Shown piece after piece: positions 17,831 through 29,596 of a stretch of DNA of 64,000 nucleotides. How positions within the stretch are numbered: position 1 is the stretch's first letter; each line of letters begins with the position of its first letter. The stretch spans positions 76,585-140,584 of the forward strand of contig JADJAB010000012.1 in assembly GCA_016704435.1 (NCBI GenBank), given 5' to 3'. The notes beneath the pieces are model-generated. The model was not told the origin of the DNA. It saw nothing but the letters and a program-made list of their open reading frames with translations, and did no database searches. This DNA is from Rhodobacter sp. GTDB taxonomy: Bacteria > Pseudomonadota > Alphaproteobacteria > Rhodobacterales > Rhodobacteraceae. Position numbers and translations under genes: made by a program.

Positions 17831-18876
17831 TGCGGATCGCGGCCGAGGGCATCAGCTTTGGGTTTCGCGCTGCAACCGGCTTGCTGGACGGGTTCGAGGT
17901 GCTGGACAACGGTCGCCGGATCGCGCCATTGCACCGCGCGCCCTGGGTCGGCACGGATGAGCAGATGCCGGAAGGCGAGGCGCCGCTGATGGCGCATCTG
18001 GGCGGCGATTTCTTCTGCGCGCCCTTTGCGCTGGCGGAAGGTGGCGCGCCCTTGCACGGCTGGCCGCCGAATGCGCCCTGGACCGTGCGGTCAACCTTTG
18101 GCGGCCATCTGAAGGCCGTGCTGGGCAAGAAGGTGCAGGGTGCCGCGCTGATGAAGGACCTTTGGGTGATCGACGGCCACCCTTTCGTCTATCAAAAGCA
18201 CTTGTTCTATGACGGGCAGGGCCGCATCAGCTTTGCCAACCACGCCAATGTCTCGGTGCCGAACGGGGCGCTGATCCGCACCTCGGCCAAGTCGCATTGG
18301 GAAACGCCGCAGACCCCGCAGGAAAGCGACCCGGCGCGTGGCCGCTCGGCCTTGGCCTATCCGGCGCGGGCGACCGATCCGCGCGACTTTCCCGGACCTG
18401 GCGGCCCCAGCGACCTGACCCGCTATCCCTGGAACCCCAGGCACGAGGATTTCGTGGTGGGGGTCGAGGCAAAGGGCCATTGGCTGGGCTGGACCGCCGT
18501 GACCCGCCCGGCCGAGCGTGACCTCTACCTGTCGCTGCGCAAGACCCGCCAGATGCCGATGACGATGCTGTGGCATTCCAACGGTGGTCGCGACTATGCG
18601 CCCTGGTCGGGCCGGCATTTCGGGTGCCTTGGCGTCGAGGAAGGGGCGGCGGCGCATATGCTGGATATCTCGACCGAGGCCGACCTTTGCGGCCCCGGCG
18701 CGCTGGATCTGGTGCCCGGCGGCTTCGCCACGGTGACCCATGTCATCGGTGCAATCGACTGGCCGATGGGCGAGCCGGTCGCCTCCATCACAGCGCTGGA
18801 CGCCGCGATGTGCATAACCGGCGAAGGCGGTGCCACCCGCACCGTGCCCTGCATGACGGCCTTGCTGAGGGACTGA
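17830..18876 (+). CDS. Aldose-1-epimerase-like (galactose mutarotase fold) protein
   Basis: Cytoplasmic protein of 348 residues with the layout of galactose-mutarotase-like proteins. The block APLMAHLGGDFFCAPF holds the substrate-binding start, and HGWPPNAPWTV and SFANHANV give the conserved histidines. Many members of this superfamily act on the anomeric centre of free sugars, but the exact family is not recognised with certainty. The start at 17830 overlaps the ATPase stop (TGATG). Position after a sugar transporter fits a mutarotase for the imported compound. Confidence 0.62.
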   Translation: MRIAAEGISFGFRAATGLLDGFEVLDNGRRIAPLHRAPWVGTDEQMPEGEAPLMAHLGGDFFCAPFALAEGGAPLHGWPPNAPWTVRSTFGGHLKAVLGKKVQGAALMKDLWVIDGHPFVYQKHLFYDGQGRISFANHANVSVPNGALIRTSAKSHWETPQTPQESDPARGRSALAYPARATDPRDFPGPGGPSDLTRYPWNPRHEDFVVGVEAKGHWLGWTAVTRPAERDLYLSLRKTRQMPMTMLWHSNGGRDYAPWSGRHFGCLGVEEGAAAHMLDISTEADLCGPGALDLVPGGFATVTHVIGAIDWPMGEPVASITALDAAMCITGEGGATRTVPCMTALLRD

Positions 18877-18878
18877 CC

Positions 18879-19889
18879 ATGCGCATCCTCTACGACCCCG
18901 ACCCGCGCGCCACGGACGAGATATTCTCGGCCCAGGACCTGACGCTGCTGCGCAGCCATGAAGTGATCGAATGGCAGGGTGAGGACCGCGAAGCCTTTTA
19001 CGCCCGCCACCTGCCGGATACTGAAATCCTGATCTCGCAGCAGTCGATGGGCGCCGACCGGCTGGCCCTTGCCCCCGCCTTGCGGGCCATCTTCAACGTC
19101 GAGACCAACTTCCTGCCCAACGTCGACTACGAGGAGTGCTTTCGCCGCGGCATCCATGTGCTGGCCCCCGGCGCGGTGTTTGCCGCCCCGGTCGCGGAAA
19201 TGGCGCTGGGCATGGCGCTGTCGCTGGCGCGCAACATCCATGGCGAACATGCGGCCTTTCTGGCAGGCGGCGAGAAATGGCTGTTCGACGGCAATGCTGG
19301 CTCCGAACTCTTGGCCGGATCGACCGTCGGCATCATCGGCTTCGGCGATCTGGGCCGGGCGCTGCACAGGTTGTTGCAGCCCTTTGCCCCTCGCGTGCAG
19401 GTGCATGACCCCTGGCTGCCGGAAGGCCATTTGCGGCGGTTGGGTGTGGAGCCGGTCAGCTTTGACCGGCTGATGGCGGAAAACCGGTTCGTCTTCGTCA
19501 TGGCCACGATCACCACCGACAACGCCGGCAAGATCGACGCCCGCGCGCTTGGCCTGATGCAGCCCGGCGCGATGCTGCTGCTGATGTCGCGTGCCGCGGC
19601 GGCCGATTTCCCCGCGCTGACGGCTGCCGCGCGAGCGGGCCGCATCCGCGTTGCGACCGATGTCTTCCCGGTCGAACCCACGCCGCAAGATGACCCGATC
19701 CGCGCCACGCCCAACATGCTGTTTTCACCCCACCGTGCCGGCGCCCTGCGCTTTGCCCTGCGCGAGATTGGCACACGGGCGCTGGAGGACATCGCCCTGA
19801 TCGCCCGCGGCCTGCCCCCCGTCGCCTGCCGGCGGGCCGAGCGCGAGACGGTGGCGCGGATGCGCTCGATGCCGGTGGCGAAGGGTTAG
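18879..19889 (+). CDS. D-2-hydroxyacid dehydrogenase family protein
   Basis: NAD(P)-dependent D-isomer hydroxyacid dehydrogenase of 336 residues. The cofactor motif is VGIIGFGDLGRALHRL (about residue 149). The catalytic Arg is in LMSRAAAADF, the Glu in DVFPVEP and the His in FSPHRAG. This set reduces 2-keto acids or oxidises D-2-hydroxy acids. It is the last gene of the rightward operon and converges on the RpiR gene with a four-base overlap. Substrate unknown; with the operon's other enzymes it could handle a sugar-derived hydroxy acid. Confidence 0.87.
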   Translation: MRILYDPDPRATDEIFSAQDLTLLRSHEVIEWQGEDREAFYARHLPDTEILISQQSMGADRLALAPALRAIFNVETNFLPNVDYEECFRRGIHVLAPGAVFAAPVAEMALGMALSLARNIHGEHAAFLAGGEKWLFDGNAGSELLAGSTVGIIGFGDLGRALHRLLQPFAPRVQVHDPWLPEGHLRRLGVEPVSFDRLMAENRFVFVMATITTDNAGKIDARALGLMQPGAMLLLMSRAAAADFPALTAAARAGRIRVATDVFPVEPTPQDDPIRATPNMLFSPHRAGALRFALREIGTRALEDIALIARGLPPVACRRAERETVARMRSMPVAKG

Positions 19890-20726
19890 GCCTGACCGCC
19901 GCGCGACAGCCGCCGCCCGACGCTGACGATGATCGACTGGCACAGCGCCATCGCCGGGATCTGCGACCGGAAATGCCCCAGCCGCGCCTCGCGGACGTAG
20001 AGCGTGGCGATGCCCAGCCGGGCGATCGGGCTCATTTCGTTGTCGGTGATCGACAACAGCCGGTGCCCGGATTGTGCCGCGACCTGAGCCGCCGCAATGG
20101 TTTCAGGCGTGTAGCTGTCGAAGGTGATTGCCAGCACCACATCTTCTGGCCCGACGAACCGCAACTGCTCGGCCCGCATCGCGCCCAGATTGTCGACCAG
20201 ATTGGCGTGCTTGCCGACCTGGCTGAGGCTGTAGAAGCAATAGGCCCCGACAGGAAAGGCGCCGCGCGCGGCGACGATATGCACCGTGCGCGCTGACGGC
20301 CAGCGTGTCGATGAAGGCGGCCATGGCGGGGCGGTCGATTTCCTCGCGCAACCGCGCCAGCGTGTCCATGCCGGACTGGATGAAGGTGTCGAACACCGCG
20401 TCCGGGTTGTCGAGGTCCAGTGCCCCGGCGGCATGCTCAGGCGACTGCCCGGAATAGCGCAGGCGCGGGCCGACCAGCCGCTGGCGGAACACCGCCTGAA
20501 GATCGGCAAAACCGGCAAAGCCCACCTCTCTGGTGAACCGCGTGATGGTCGAGGTCGGAACCCCCGCCATCCGGGCCAGTTCGACGATGTTGTAGATCGC
20601 CACATCCTCGGGGTTGTTCAGCACGAATTGCGCCACCTGCCGCAGCCGTTTCGACAGCTTCAACTCGGACGAGGCCAGATGCGCCACCAGCCCCTCGAAA
20701 TCCTCGATCCGGTAGGATGCGGTCAT
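19886..20726 (-). CDS. RpiR-family transcriptional regulator, frameshifted
   Basis: MurR/RpiR-type regulator. The N-terminal helix-turn-helix domain (residues 20-85, containing LARMAGVPTSTITRFTREVG) is followed by a SIS phosphosugar-binding domain. One base is gained or lost near 20285-20295. The first frame runs MAAFIDTLAVSAHG, and the domain continues in the next frame as VHIVAARGAFPVGAYCFYSL through ITFDSYTPETIAAAQVA to 19886. The rejoined length, about 280 residues, is normal. It overlaps the SDR gene start by ATGA and probably controls the SDR and aminotransferase genes or the convergent sugar operon. Confidence 0.82.
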
Positions 20727-21526
20727 GGCGCCCCCAGCACGCGCTGCTCCAGATCCGTGCAGGTTCCGGTCTGCAACCCCGATTGCGACCCCAGCAGATA
20801 GGCTGCAAGCCGCGCCACCTCTTCCACCTCAAGCAGCCGGCCCAGCGGCATCGCCGCCGCCGCCAGTGCCTGCCAGCCGGCCCCGTTGCCCAGCGTTTCC
20901 GACTGCATCAGTTGTTCCGCAGGGGTCGCCGCCCAGCCCATGTTGATGCCGTTGACACGGATCCGGTCGGCCAGATGCGCATTGGCGGCGTTCTTCGTCA
21001 GCACCTGCAAGGCGCCCTTGCTGGCGGCATAGATCGCCAGATCGGGCGCGCCGCAATGGACGTTCATCGACTGGATGTTGACCACCGATCCGGGGCGGTC
21101 CAGCGCCAGGCACTGCCGGATGAAGGCCTGCATCAGCAGGAACGGCGCGCGGGCGTTCAGCGCGAAAAGCCGGTCCCAGAGCGCCGCCGTGCCGTCGAGG
21201 AATGATGCCCGGTCCGTCGCCCCCGCCGCATTCACCAGCCCGTCCAGCGGCCCGCACCAGTCGGCCGCCTGGGCAAAGAGCGCGGCCGGCGCCTCTGGCC
21301 CGGCCAGATCGGCGGCAAACACCCGCGCCTTGCAGCCCATCGCCTGAAGCGCGGCCGCCACCCCGGCGCCCTTGTGCGCCGACCGGCCGGATAGCGCCAC
21401 CGCCCGCGCACCCTGTCGTGCCGCCTCAAGCGCGATGGCGGCGCCCAGGCCTTGTGTCGATCCGGTCACCAGAATGGCCCTGCCGTCCAGCGCTTGCACG
21501 TCCTGCCCCCCCGTAGCCTTCTGCAA
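20723..21526 (-). CDS. Short-chain dehydrogenase/reductase
   Basis: Classical SDR of about 260 residues. The cofactor motif is LVTGSTQGLG (TGxxxGxG), the structural motif is VNAAGATD, the catalytic Ser is in NIQSMN, and Tyr/Lys are in YAASKG. NAD(P)-dependent oxidation or reduction of a small alcohol or sugar is expected. The longest start is 21526; a GTG at 21499 (VQALDGRAILVTG) would give a more standard N-terminus and has a G-rich site upstream. The stop overlaps the RpiR start by four bases, so the two are co-transcribed, with the aminotransferase gene upstream. Confidence 0.86.
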   Translation of the reverse strand: MQKATGGQDVQALDGRAILVTGSTQGLGAAIALEAARQGARAVALSGRSAHKGAGVAAALQAMGCKARVFAADLAGPEAPAALFAQAADWCGPLDGLVNAAGATDRASFLDGTAALWDRLFALNARAPFLLMQAFIRQCLALDRPGSVVNIQSMNVHCGAPDLAIYAASKGALQVLTKNAANAHLADRIRVNGINMGWAATPAEQLMQSETLGNGAGWQALAAAAMPLGRLLEVEEVARLAAYLLGSQSGLQTGTCTDLEQRVLGAP

Positions 21527-21576
21527 TCGGACTTCCGGGCGCAGGAAATTGCAAACGGAAATTCAGGGCAGCGTGG

Positions 21577-22905
21577 TCAGGCCGCCAGCGCGCCGCGAAT
21601 GGCGGCGGCAAGCTTGCCCACCAGTTCGTCAATCTGCGCGTCTTCGATGATGAAGGGCGGCGCCAGCATCACATGGTCGCCGCGGGTGCCGTCGACCGAT
21701 CCGCCCAAGGGATAGCAGATCAGCCCGGCCTCGAAGGCCAGTGCCTTGATCCTTGCGTTGATCCCGCGGGCGGGGTCGAAAGGGGCCTTGGTCTCGCGGT
21801 CCTCGACGATCTCGACGCCGCGAAACAGGCCCCGACCGCGGATGTCTCCGACATGCGGGTGCTGACCGAACTCGGCCTCCAGCGCGGCCTGCAACTTGTC
21901 GCCTTGCGCCTGCACCCGCGCCAGCAGGTCGCGCCCGGTGATCGCGTCCAGCACCGCATTTGCGGCGGCGGCGGCCATAGGGTGGCCCATGTAGGTATGC
22001 CCGTTCATGAAGCTGCCCGACCCGTCCGCAATGGCGTCATGCAGCCGCGCGGTGGTCAGCAGCGCGCCGATCGGCTGGTATCCCGCGCCCAGCCCCTTGG
22101 CGATGGTGATCATGTCGGGGCTGATGCCATCATGCTGGCAGGCGAACATGGTGCCGGTGCGCCCCATGCCGCACATCACCTCGTCGAAGATCAAGAGGAC
22201 GCCATGGCGGTCGCAGATCCGGCGGATGCGGGCAAGATAGCCCGGAACCGCCGGCACCGCGCCAAGCGAGGCGCCGACGACGGGTTCGCAAATGAAGGCC
22301 ATCACGCTTTCCGGGCCAAGGCGCAGGATCTCGGTCTCCAGTTCATCCGCGACGCGGAGGCCGTAAGCTTCGGGCGTTTCGCCCGCCGCGCGGCCACGAT
22401 AGGCGTAGCAGGGCGCGATATGGGAGGTCTCCACCAGCAAGGGCGCAAAGGGCAGCCGCCGCGCGGCATTGCCGCCCGCCGCCAGCGCGCCCAGCGTGTT
22501 GCCGTGATAGCTGTGGCGCCGGGCAATGACCCGGTGGCGCTGCGGCTGGCCGATCTCCAGGAAATACTGCCGGGCGAGTTTCAGTGCCGCCTCCACCGCC
22601 TCGGACCCGCCGGAGACCAGATAGACCCGTTCGATGCCGTCGGGGGCATGGTCAATCAGGCCGTCGGCAAGCGTCTCGGCGGGTTCGGAGGTGAAAAAGC
22701 TGGTGTGGGCAAAGGCCAGCTTGTCGATTTGCGCATGCAGGGCGGCGCGGATGCCGGCATCGGAATGGCCCAGGCAGGACACCGCCGCACCGCCCGAGCC
22801 ATCAAGATATCGCTTGCCGGTGCTGTCGATCAGATAGCAGCCATCGCCGCCGGTGGCGACGGGCAGGCGGGCCTTGGCAGAGCGGGGGAAGATATGGCCG
22901 GGCAA
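21577..22905 (-). CDS. Class III aminotransferase (PLP), TTG start
   Basis: PLP-dependent omega-type aminotransferase of 442 residues. The fold landmarks are YLDGSGGAAVSCLGHSD near the N-terminus, SGGSEAVEAALKLAR for cofactor phosphate, LLIFDEVMCGMGRTG with the PLP-contacting Asp, and ITIAKGLGAGYQP with the Schiff-base Lys. I chose the TTG at 22905 because AAGGAG lies six to seven bases upstream and no ATG is available near the conserved start. The frame is open further upstream without support. The amino donor and acceptor are unknown. Confidence 0.87.
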   Translation of the reverse strand: MPGHIFPRSAKARLPVATGGDGCYLIDSTGKRYLDGSGGAAVSCLGHSDAGIRAALHAQIDKLAFAHTSFFTSEPAETLADGLIDHAPDGIERVYLVSGGSEAVEAALKLARQYFLEIGQPQRHRVIARRHSYHGNTLGALAAGGNAARRLPFAPLLVETSHIAPCYAYRGRAAGETPEAYGLRVADELETEILRLGPESVMAFICEPVVGASLGAVPAVPGYLARIRRICDRHGVLLIFDEVMCGMGRTGTMFACQHDGISPDMITIAKGLGAGYQPIGALLTTARLHDAIADGSGSFMNGHTYMGHPMAAAAANAVLDAITGRDLLARVQAQGDKLQAALEAEFGQHPHVGDIRGRGLFRGVEIVEDRETKAPFDPARGINARIKALAFEAGLICYPLGGSVDGTRGDHVMLAPPFIIEDAQIDELVGKLAAAIRGALAA

Positions 22906-22994
22906 GGCGCTCTCCTTTGTCGTCTTCGGGGTGAATACTGCACAGGCGGCAGGGGCTACGCAAAGGACTTCTTGGGGGAAAGATGGGCAATCGG

Positions 22995-23054
22995 GGATCG
23001 GCACGGCGCCACCGGACATCCGGCACGACCGGGTCGGTGGGGCCGTGCCGATCC
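22995..23054. repeat. Long inverted repeat in 348-base divergent intergenic region
   Basis: Thirteen-base perfect arms, GGATCGGCACGGC (22995-23007) and GCCGTGCCGATCC (23042-23054), enclose a second pair CCACCG (23009-23014) and CGGTGG (23035-23040). Together they could form a stem of about 19 pairs. The region lies between the divergent aminotransferase and kinase genes (22906-23253), where I see no convincing coding sequence. It may be a regulatory or structural element; no T-run marks it as a simple terminator. Confidence 0.55.
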
Positions 23055-23253
23055 GTCGCGAGCCCCTGCACGGCCCGGATAGGGAAACCTGGCCGGCGAT
23101 GGTTCTATTTGCCGTCTGCGGAGGGGTCATCGACGTGGTCCGCCATGCCGATGCCCCTGCCGGGCCGGTGTGTTCCGGGGTCCTGGCCGCGGACTTGCCG
23201 CTTGGGTCGCGCGGCAGGGCAGGCTAGGCTTGTCGGCATGGCAAGGAGGACGA

Positions 23254-24700
23254 ATGCGCCACATTGCGGTGTTCGACATCGGCAAGACCAATGCCAAGCT
23301 CTTGGCGGTGGATCTGGCCACAGGGGCCGAGACGAGCGTGGCAAAGCGGCCCAATGCCGTGCTGGCGGACGGGCCTTACCCGCACTATGACATCGACGGG
23401 TTGTGGCGGTTTGTGATCGACGGCTTGCGCCGGCTGGCGGCGCGGCAGGCGGTTGACGCAATCTCGATCACCACGCATGGCGCGGCGGCGGTGCTGCTCG
23501 ATGGCGCTGGCGGGCTGGCGCTGCCGGCGCTGGACTACGAACACGCGGGTCCCGACGATCTTGCGGCCGAATATGATGCGCTGCGCCCCGGTTTTTCCGA
23601 GACCGGATCGCCGCGCCTGCCGATGGGCCTGAATCTGGGCGCGCAGATCTTCTGGCAGGCGCGGTGCTTTCCCGAGGGTTTTGCCCGGACGAAGGCCATC
23701 CTGACCTGGCCACAATACTGGTCCTTCCGGCTAAGTGGAGTGATGGCCAGTGAGCCGACCTCTCTGGGCTGCCACACCGATCTCTGGAACCCCTGGGCGG
23801 CCGATTTCTCGGGCCTGGTCGACCGGATGGGCTGGCGCCGGCTGCTCCCTCCGGTGCGGCCGGCGGCGACCGTGCTGGGGCCGGTGCTGCCGGCGGTGGT
23901 GGCGGCAACGGCGTTGCCGGCGGGGACGCCGGTGATCTCGGGGATTCACGATTCAAACGCGTCGCTGGTGCCCTGGTTGGGAAAAGACGGGCCAAGGGCG
24001 GTGCTGTCGACCGGCACATGGATGATCGTGATGGGCCTGGGCGGCGGGCAGGTCGCGCTGGACGGGGCGCGCGATCTTCTGGTGAACGTGAATGCGCGCG
24101 GAGAGCCGGTGCCGACCGCGCGCTACATGGCCGGGCGGGAGTTCGACGAGATCACCGGGGGTCATGTCGTGACGCCGGATGCGGCGGCGCTGGAAGCGGT
24201 GCTGCGGCGCGGGGTCATGGCGATGCCTTCGCTGCACCCCGGGACGGGGCCGTTCCCGGGCCTGAGGTTCGGCTGGCTGGGGGAGGCGAAAGACGATGGG
24301 GGAACGGGCCGCGGCGGCCTCGTTCTACGCTGCGCTGATGGGGGCGGAATGCCTGGGGCTGATCGGGGCGGCGGGGCCGGTGATCGTCGAAGGGCCGTTC
24401 GGCGGCAATGCGGCTTTCGTGCGGATGCTGGCGACGGCGATCGGGCGCGGGGTGATCGCGGCGGGGCAGGGGGCGGGCACCGGGCTGGGGGCGGCGCTGC
24501 TGGCCGGGCCGCTGGCCATTGCGCGCCCGACCCGCGCCGGTGCTGCCAAGGCGGGCGGGCCTTGGTCGCGCCGGGCACGCCGCGAAGCGCTGGGCGGACC
24601 GATCGTAGGATGGGCAAAGGCGCCGGCCGGCCGTCACGCCATGAAAGAAGGTTTCTTCCAAGGCTGGCCACCGGCGAGCCATCCGGGTTCGTCGCCATGA
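23254..24700 (+). CDS. rhaK: FGGY-family carbohydrate kinase, probable RhaK, frameshifted
   Basis: Sugar kinase of the FGGY/ASKHA fold placed at the end of an L-rhamnose locus, where rhizobia carry RhaK (rhamnose/rhamnulose kinase, also needed for uptake). It starts MRHIAVFDIGKTNAKLL (phosphate-1 loop) after AAGGAGGA and has SITTHGAAAVLLD, GIHDSNASLVPWL and STGTWMIV. Near 24290-24300 the frame breaks, and the C-terminal domain continues in another frame (GERAAAASFYAALMGAECLG, VIVEGPFGGNAAFVRML). A second shift near 24600 probably hides a natural stop at 24642-24644. Unlike rhizobial operons the gene faces the rest of the locus, convergent with rhaU. Rhamnulokinase function is inferred from context. 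Confidence 0.75.
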
Positions 24701-24947
24701 TGTCGCCCATGTGGGCCCACCATTTCCGCATCACCGGATGATCCGGCAGATCGTCCATGCCGTGATCGTCGCGCCGTTCGAGATAGCCGAACAGCGTCTG
24801 CGTCTCGCGGTCGAGATGGATCGAATAGTTCGAGATCCCGGTCTCTTTCAGCAGCGCCACCAGCTCCGGCCAGATCGCATCATGGCGGCGGATGTATTCC
24901 GCCTCGGCCCCCGGGTTCAGCCGCATCTTGAAGGCGTGGCGTTGCAT
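24634..24947 (-). CDS. rhaU: L-rhamnose mutarotase, frameshifted at its end
   Basis: Small cytoplasmic L-rhamnose mutarotase (RhaM/RhaU) of about 104 residues, converting alpha and beta anomers. Family landmarks are visible: EYIRRHDAIWPEL (with the catalytic-region His), NYSIHLD, RKWWAHMGDIMATNPDGSPV. The family end, usually (L/E)EVF-H, appears as LEETFFH in a shifted frame after 24663, with a stop at 24634-24636. The uncorrected frame runs on for many spurious residues. GAGGGG precedes the start. It follows rhaQ in the leftward rha operon, and its 3' end meets rhaK. Confidence 0.85.
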
Positions 24948-24959
24948 CTTGTCCCCCTC

Positions 24960-25906
<947 letters not shown>

Positions 25907-25910
<4 letters not shown>

Positions 25911-26913
25911 TCCGCCCGTCCTTTCGCGCGCAACCGGGCCAGTGACCGGCTGGCGACAGTGTCCACCGTCACCGCCGCCATGATCAGAAAGCCCAGAAGC
26001 GCGTCGCGCCAGAATTCCGAGACCACGGCCCAGCGGGTCAGCGAATTGTCGATGGTGTCGACCAGCAGCGCACCCATCAGGACGCCCAGCATGGACCCGG
26101 ATCCACCCATGATCGACACCCCGCCCACCACCACCGCGGCCACCGACTTCAACTCGAACCCCATGCCCGCGACGACGGTGATGTTGCCGAACTTGGCCAG
26201 GAAGATGAAGCCCGACAGCCCGGCCAGCGCGCCCGACAGCACGAAGGCCACGAAGACCACGAAGCCCGCGTTGATGCCCGCCATCACCGCGGCATCGGGG
26301 TTGGAGCCCACGGCATAGAACCGCCGCGCCCAGCGCAGACGCGCCAACGCCAGCCCGGTCACCAGGCACGCCGCCACCGCCAAGAGCACCGTCACCCGCA
26401 CATCCAGCCCAGCCACCGAAAAGGCGGTCGCCTGCGGCAGGTCCACCAGCCATTGCGGCAGGCTGGCGGTGGTGATGGTGCGGGCATCCGACCATTCGAC
26501 CAGAAAGGTACGAAACAGCGCCAGCGTACCCAGCGTCACGATGATCGCCGGCACCCGGCCCCAGGCTACCAGCACTCCGTTCACCGCCCCGGCCACCGCG
26601 CCCAGCCCCATGCAGGCCGCCACCACCAGCACCGGATGCAACTCGGGGAATGACCCCAGCATCTGGCCGATGACATAGGCCACAATGCCGAGGATCGAGC
26701 CGACCGACAGGTCGATGTTGCGCGTCATCACCACGATGGCCTGGCCTGCCGCCACCGGCAGCACCACGGCAACCGAAGTGGTGATCCGGTTGAACATGCG
26801 CGGGCTAAGATAGCCGTCGATCTGGGTCGAGAAGAACAGCACCGTTGCCAGAAGCGCCACAAAGAGCGCCACCAGCCGCAGGCTCTGCGGCGAGACGCCG
26901 TCCAGAAACCGGG

Positions 26914-26917
<4 letters not shown>
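25907..26917 (-). CDS. rhaP: L-rhamnose ABC transporter permease
   Basis: CUT2 permease of 336 residues. It has VVMTRNIDLSVGSILGIVAY near residue 64 and VVVGGVSIMGGSGSMLGVLM near residue 270, with about ten hydrophobic segments. The start at 26917 overlaps the rhaT stop by four bases, and its own stop overlaps rhaQ, so the transporter subunits are translationally coupled. It pairs with RhaQ to carry L-rhamnose from the binding protein RhaS. Confidence 0.87.
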
Positions 26918-28434
<1,517 letters not shown>

Positions 28435-28466
28435 GGGGCAAGGTCCGTTCTTCGGGGCTTGGGGAA

Positions 28467-28490
28467 CGGGGCCACCCGTGGGCAGCCCCG
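28467..28490 (-). terminator. Intercistronic hairpin between rhaS and rhaT
   Basis: Arms CGGGGC and GCCCCG (28467-28472, 28485-28490) enclose further CCC/GGG pairing, giving a stem of about ten pairs with two G-T wobbles. It lies in the 77-base gap after the binding-protein gene, so it probably acts as a partial terminator or RNA stabiliser favouring rhaS expression. Confidence 0.5.
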
Positions 28491-28511
28491 CAAGATCGAT
28501 CGCGGCCCGGC

Positions 28512-29561
28512 TCAGTTGGCGGCGGCTTCCACGTTGTCCTTGGTGTAGACGGTGAACGGCCCCATCAGCACCCGCTTGGCACCCGGACGGCCGGGGTCTT
28601 CCTCGATGGTGAAGCTGCCCATCCGGCCGGCGGTGAACTCTTCGCCGATCTCTCCCTTGATGGCGCCGGTTGCGATCGCGTAGCTGGCCTGATAGGTCAG
28701 GTAGCCCAGATCGACAAAGCTCCACAGCGCGAATTGCGGCGCGCAACCATTCAGCGAATAGCTGACCATCTCGGCCGGGAGCCCAAGGCCCGAGACCTTG
28801 ACCTTTTCGCACATCGCCTCGTCCTGCATCGCCTTGGCGGCGGCCACGATGCCGACGGTGGTCGGCGCCATGATCACTTTCAGATCCGGGTATTTGTCGA
28901 CCAGACCCAGCGCCTTGTTGTAGGATTCCTCGGACTGGTCATTGCCATAGACGACATCGACCAGCTTCAGGTCCTTGTACTTGTCGCCCTTCAGCGTCTC
29001 TTTCATCGCTTCGATCCAGGCGTTCTGGTTCGACGCATCCGGGCTGGCCGACAGCACGGCGAACTCGCCAGCACCGCCGGCAAGATCATAGGCCATGTCG
29101 GCCATCACCACCCCGATCGAGCCGAAATCGACCTGTGCAATGAACACCGTCTCGCCCGCGCCGGACGGGATCGGGCTGTCCCAGGTCACCACCTTGGTGC
29201 CGGCGGCCTGGGCTGCCTCGGCGGTCGGCGCGATCTGGTCGCCGGCGTTGTTCGACAGCATCACGACATGCTGCTTTTGCGTGGTCGCCGTGGTCAGCAT
29301 CTCGATCTGACCGGCGGCGGAATTCTCCGGCGTCGGGCCAATGTATTCCAGCGTGCCGGTCGAGCCCAGCTCTGCCGCCGCTTCCTGGGCGCCGCGGTTG
29401 GCCTGGTCGAAGGGCAGAATGCCAAGGAACTTCGGCAACAGCACCGCATTCACTTCGGCGCCGGGGGCGGCAGTCACCGCTTCGGCCAGTGCGGTGGTTC
29501 CCATCAGGCCCGCCGCAAGACCTGCGGCAAGCGCAAGGCCGGAAAGCTTAGTCGTCTTCAT
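28512..29561 (-). CDS. rhaS: L-rhamnose ABC transporter periplasmic binding protein
   Basis: Periplasmic type I binding protein of 349 residues. The signal peptide is at about residues 1-26 (KLSGLALAAGLAAGLMGTTALA). Ligand-pocket regions are LLPKFLGILPFDQANRGA, MLSNNAGDQIA, VTWDSPIPSG and SGLGLPAEMVSYSLNG, as in rhizobial RhaS. The start at 29561 gives a clean signal peptide; the longer frame would bury it. It is followed by a hairpin and rhaT and preceded by rhaR 35 bases away. Confidence 0.9.
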   Translation of the reverse strand: MKTTKLSGLALAAGLAAGLMGTTALAEAVTAAPGAEVNAVLLPKFLGILPFDQANRGAQEAAAELGSTGTLEYIGPTPENSAAGQIEMLTTATTQKQHVVMLSNNAGDQIAPTAEAAQAAGTKVVTWDSPIPSGAGETVFIAQVDFGSIGVVMADMAYDLAGGAGEFAVLSASPDASNQNAWIEAMKETLKGDKYKDLKLVDVVYGNDQSEESYNKALGLVDKYPDLKVIMAPTTVGIVAAAKAMQDEAMCEKVKVSGLGLPAEMVSYSLNGCAPQFALWSFVDLGYLTYQASYAIATGAIKGEIGEEFTAGRMGSFTIEEDPGRPGAKRVLMGPFTVYTKDNVEAAAN

Positions 29562-29596
29562 GGTCTTCCTCCCTCTTCGTTTCATCTGCCGCGGGC

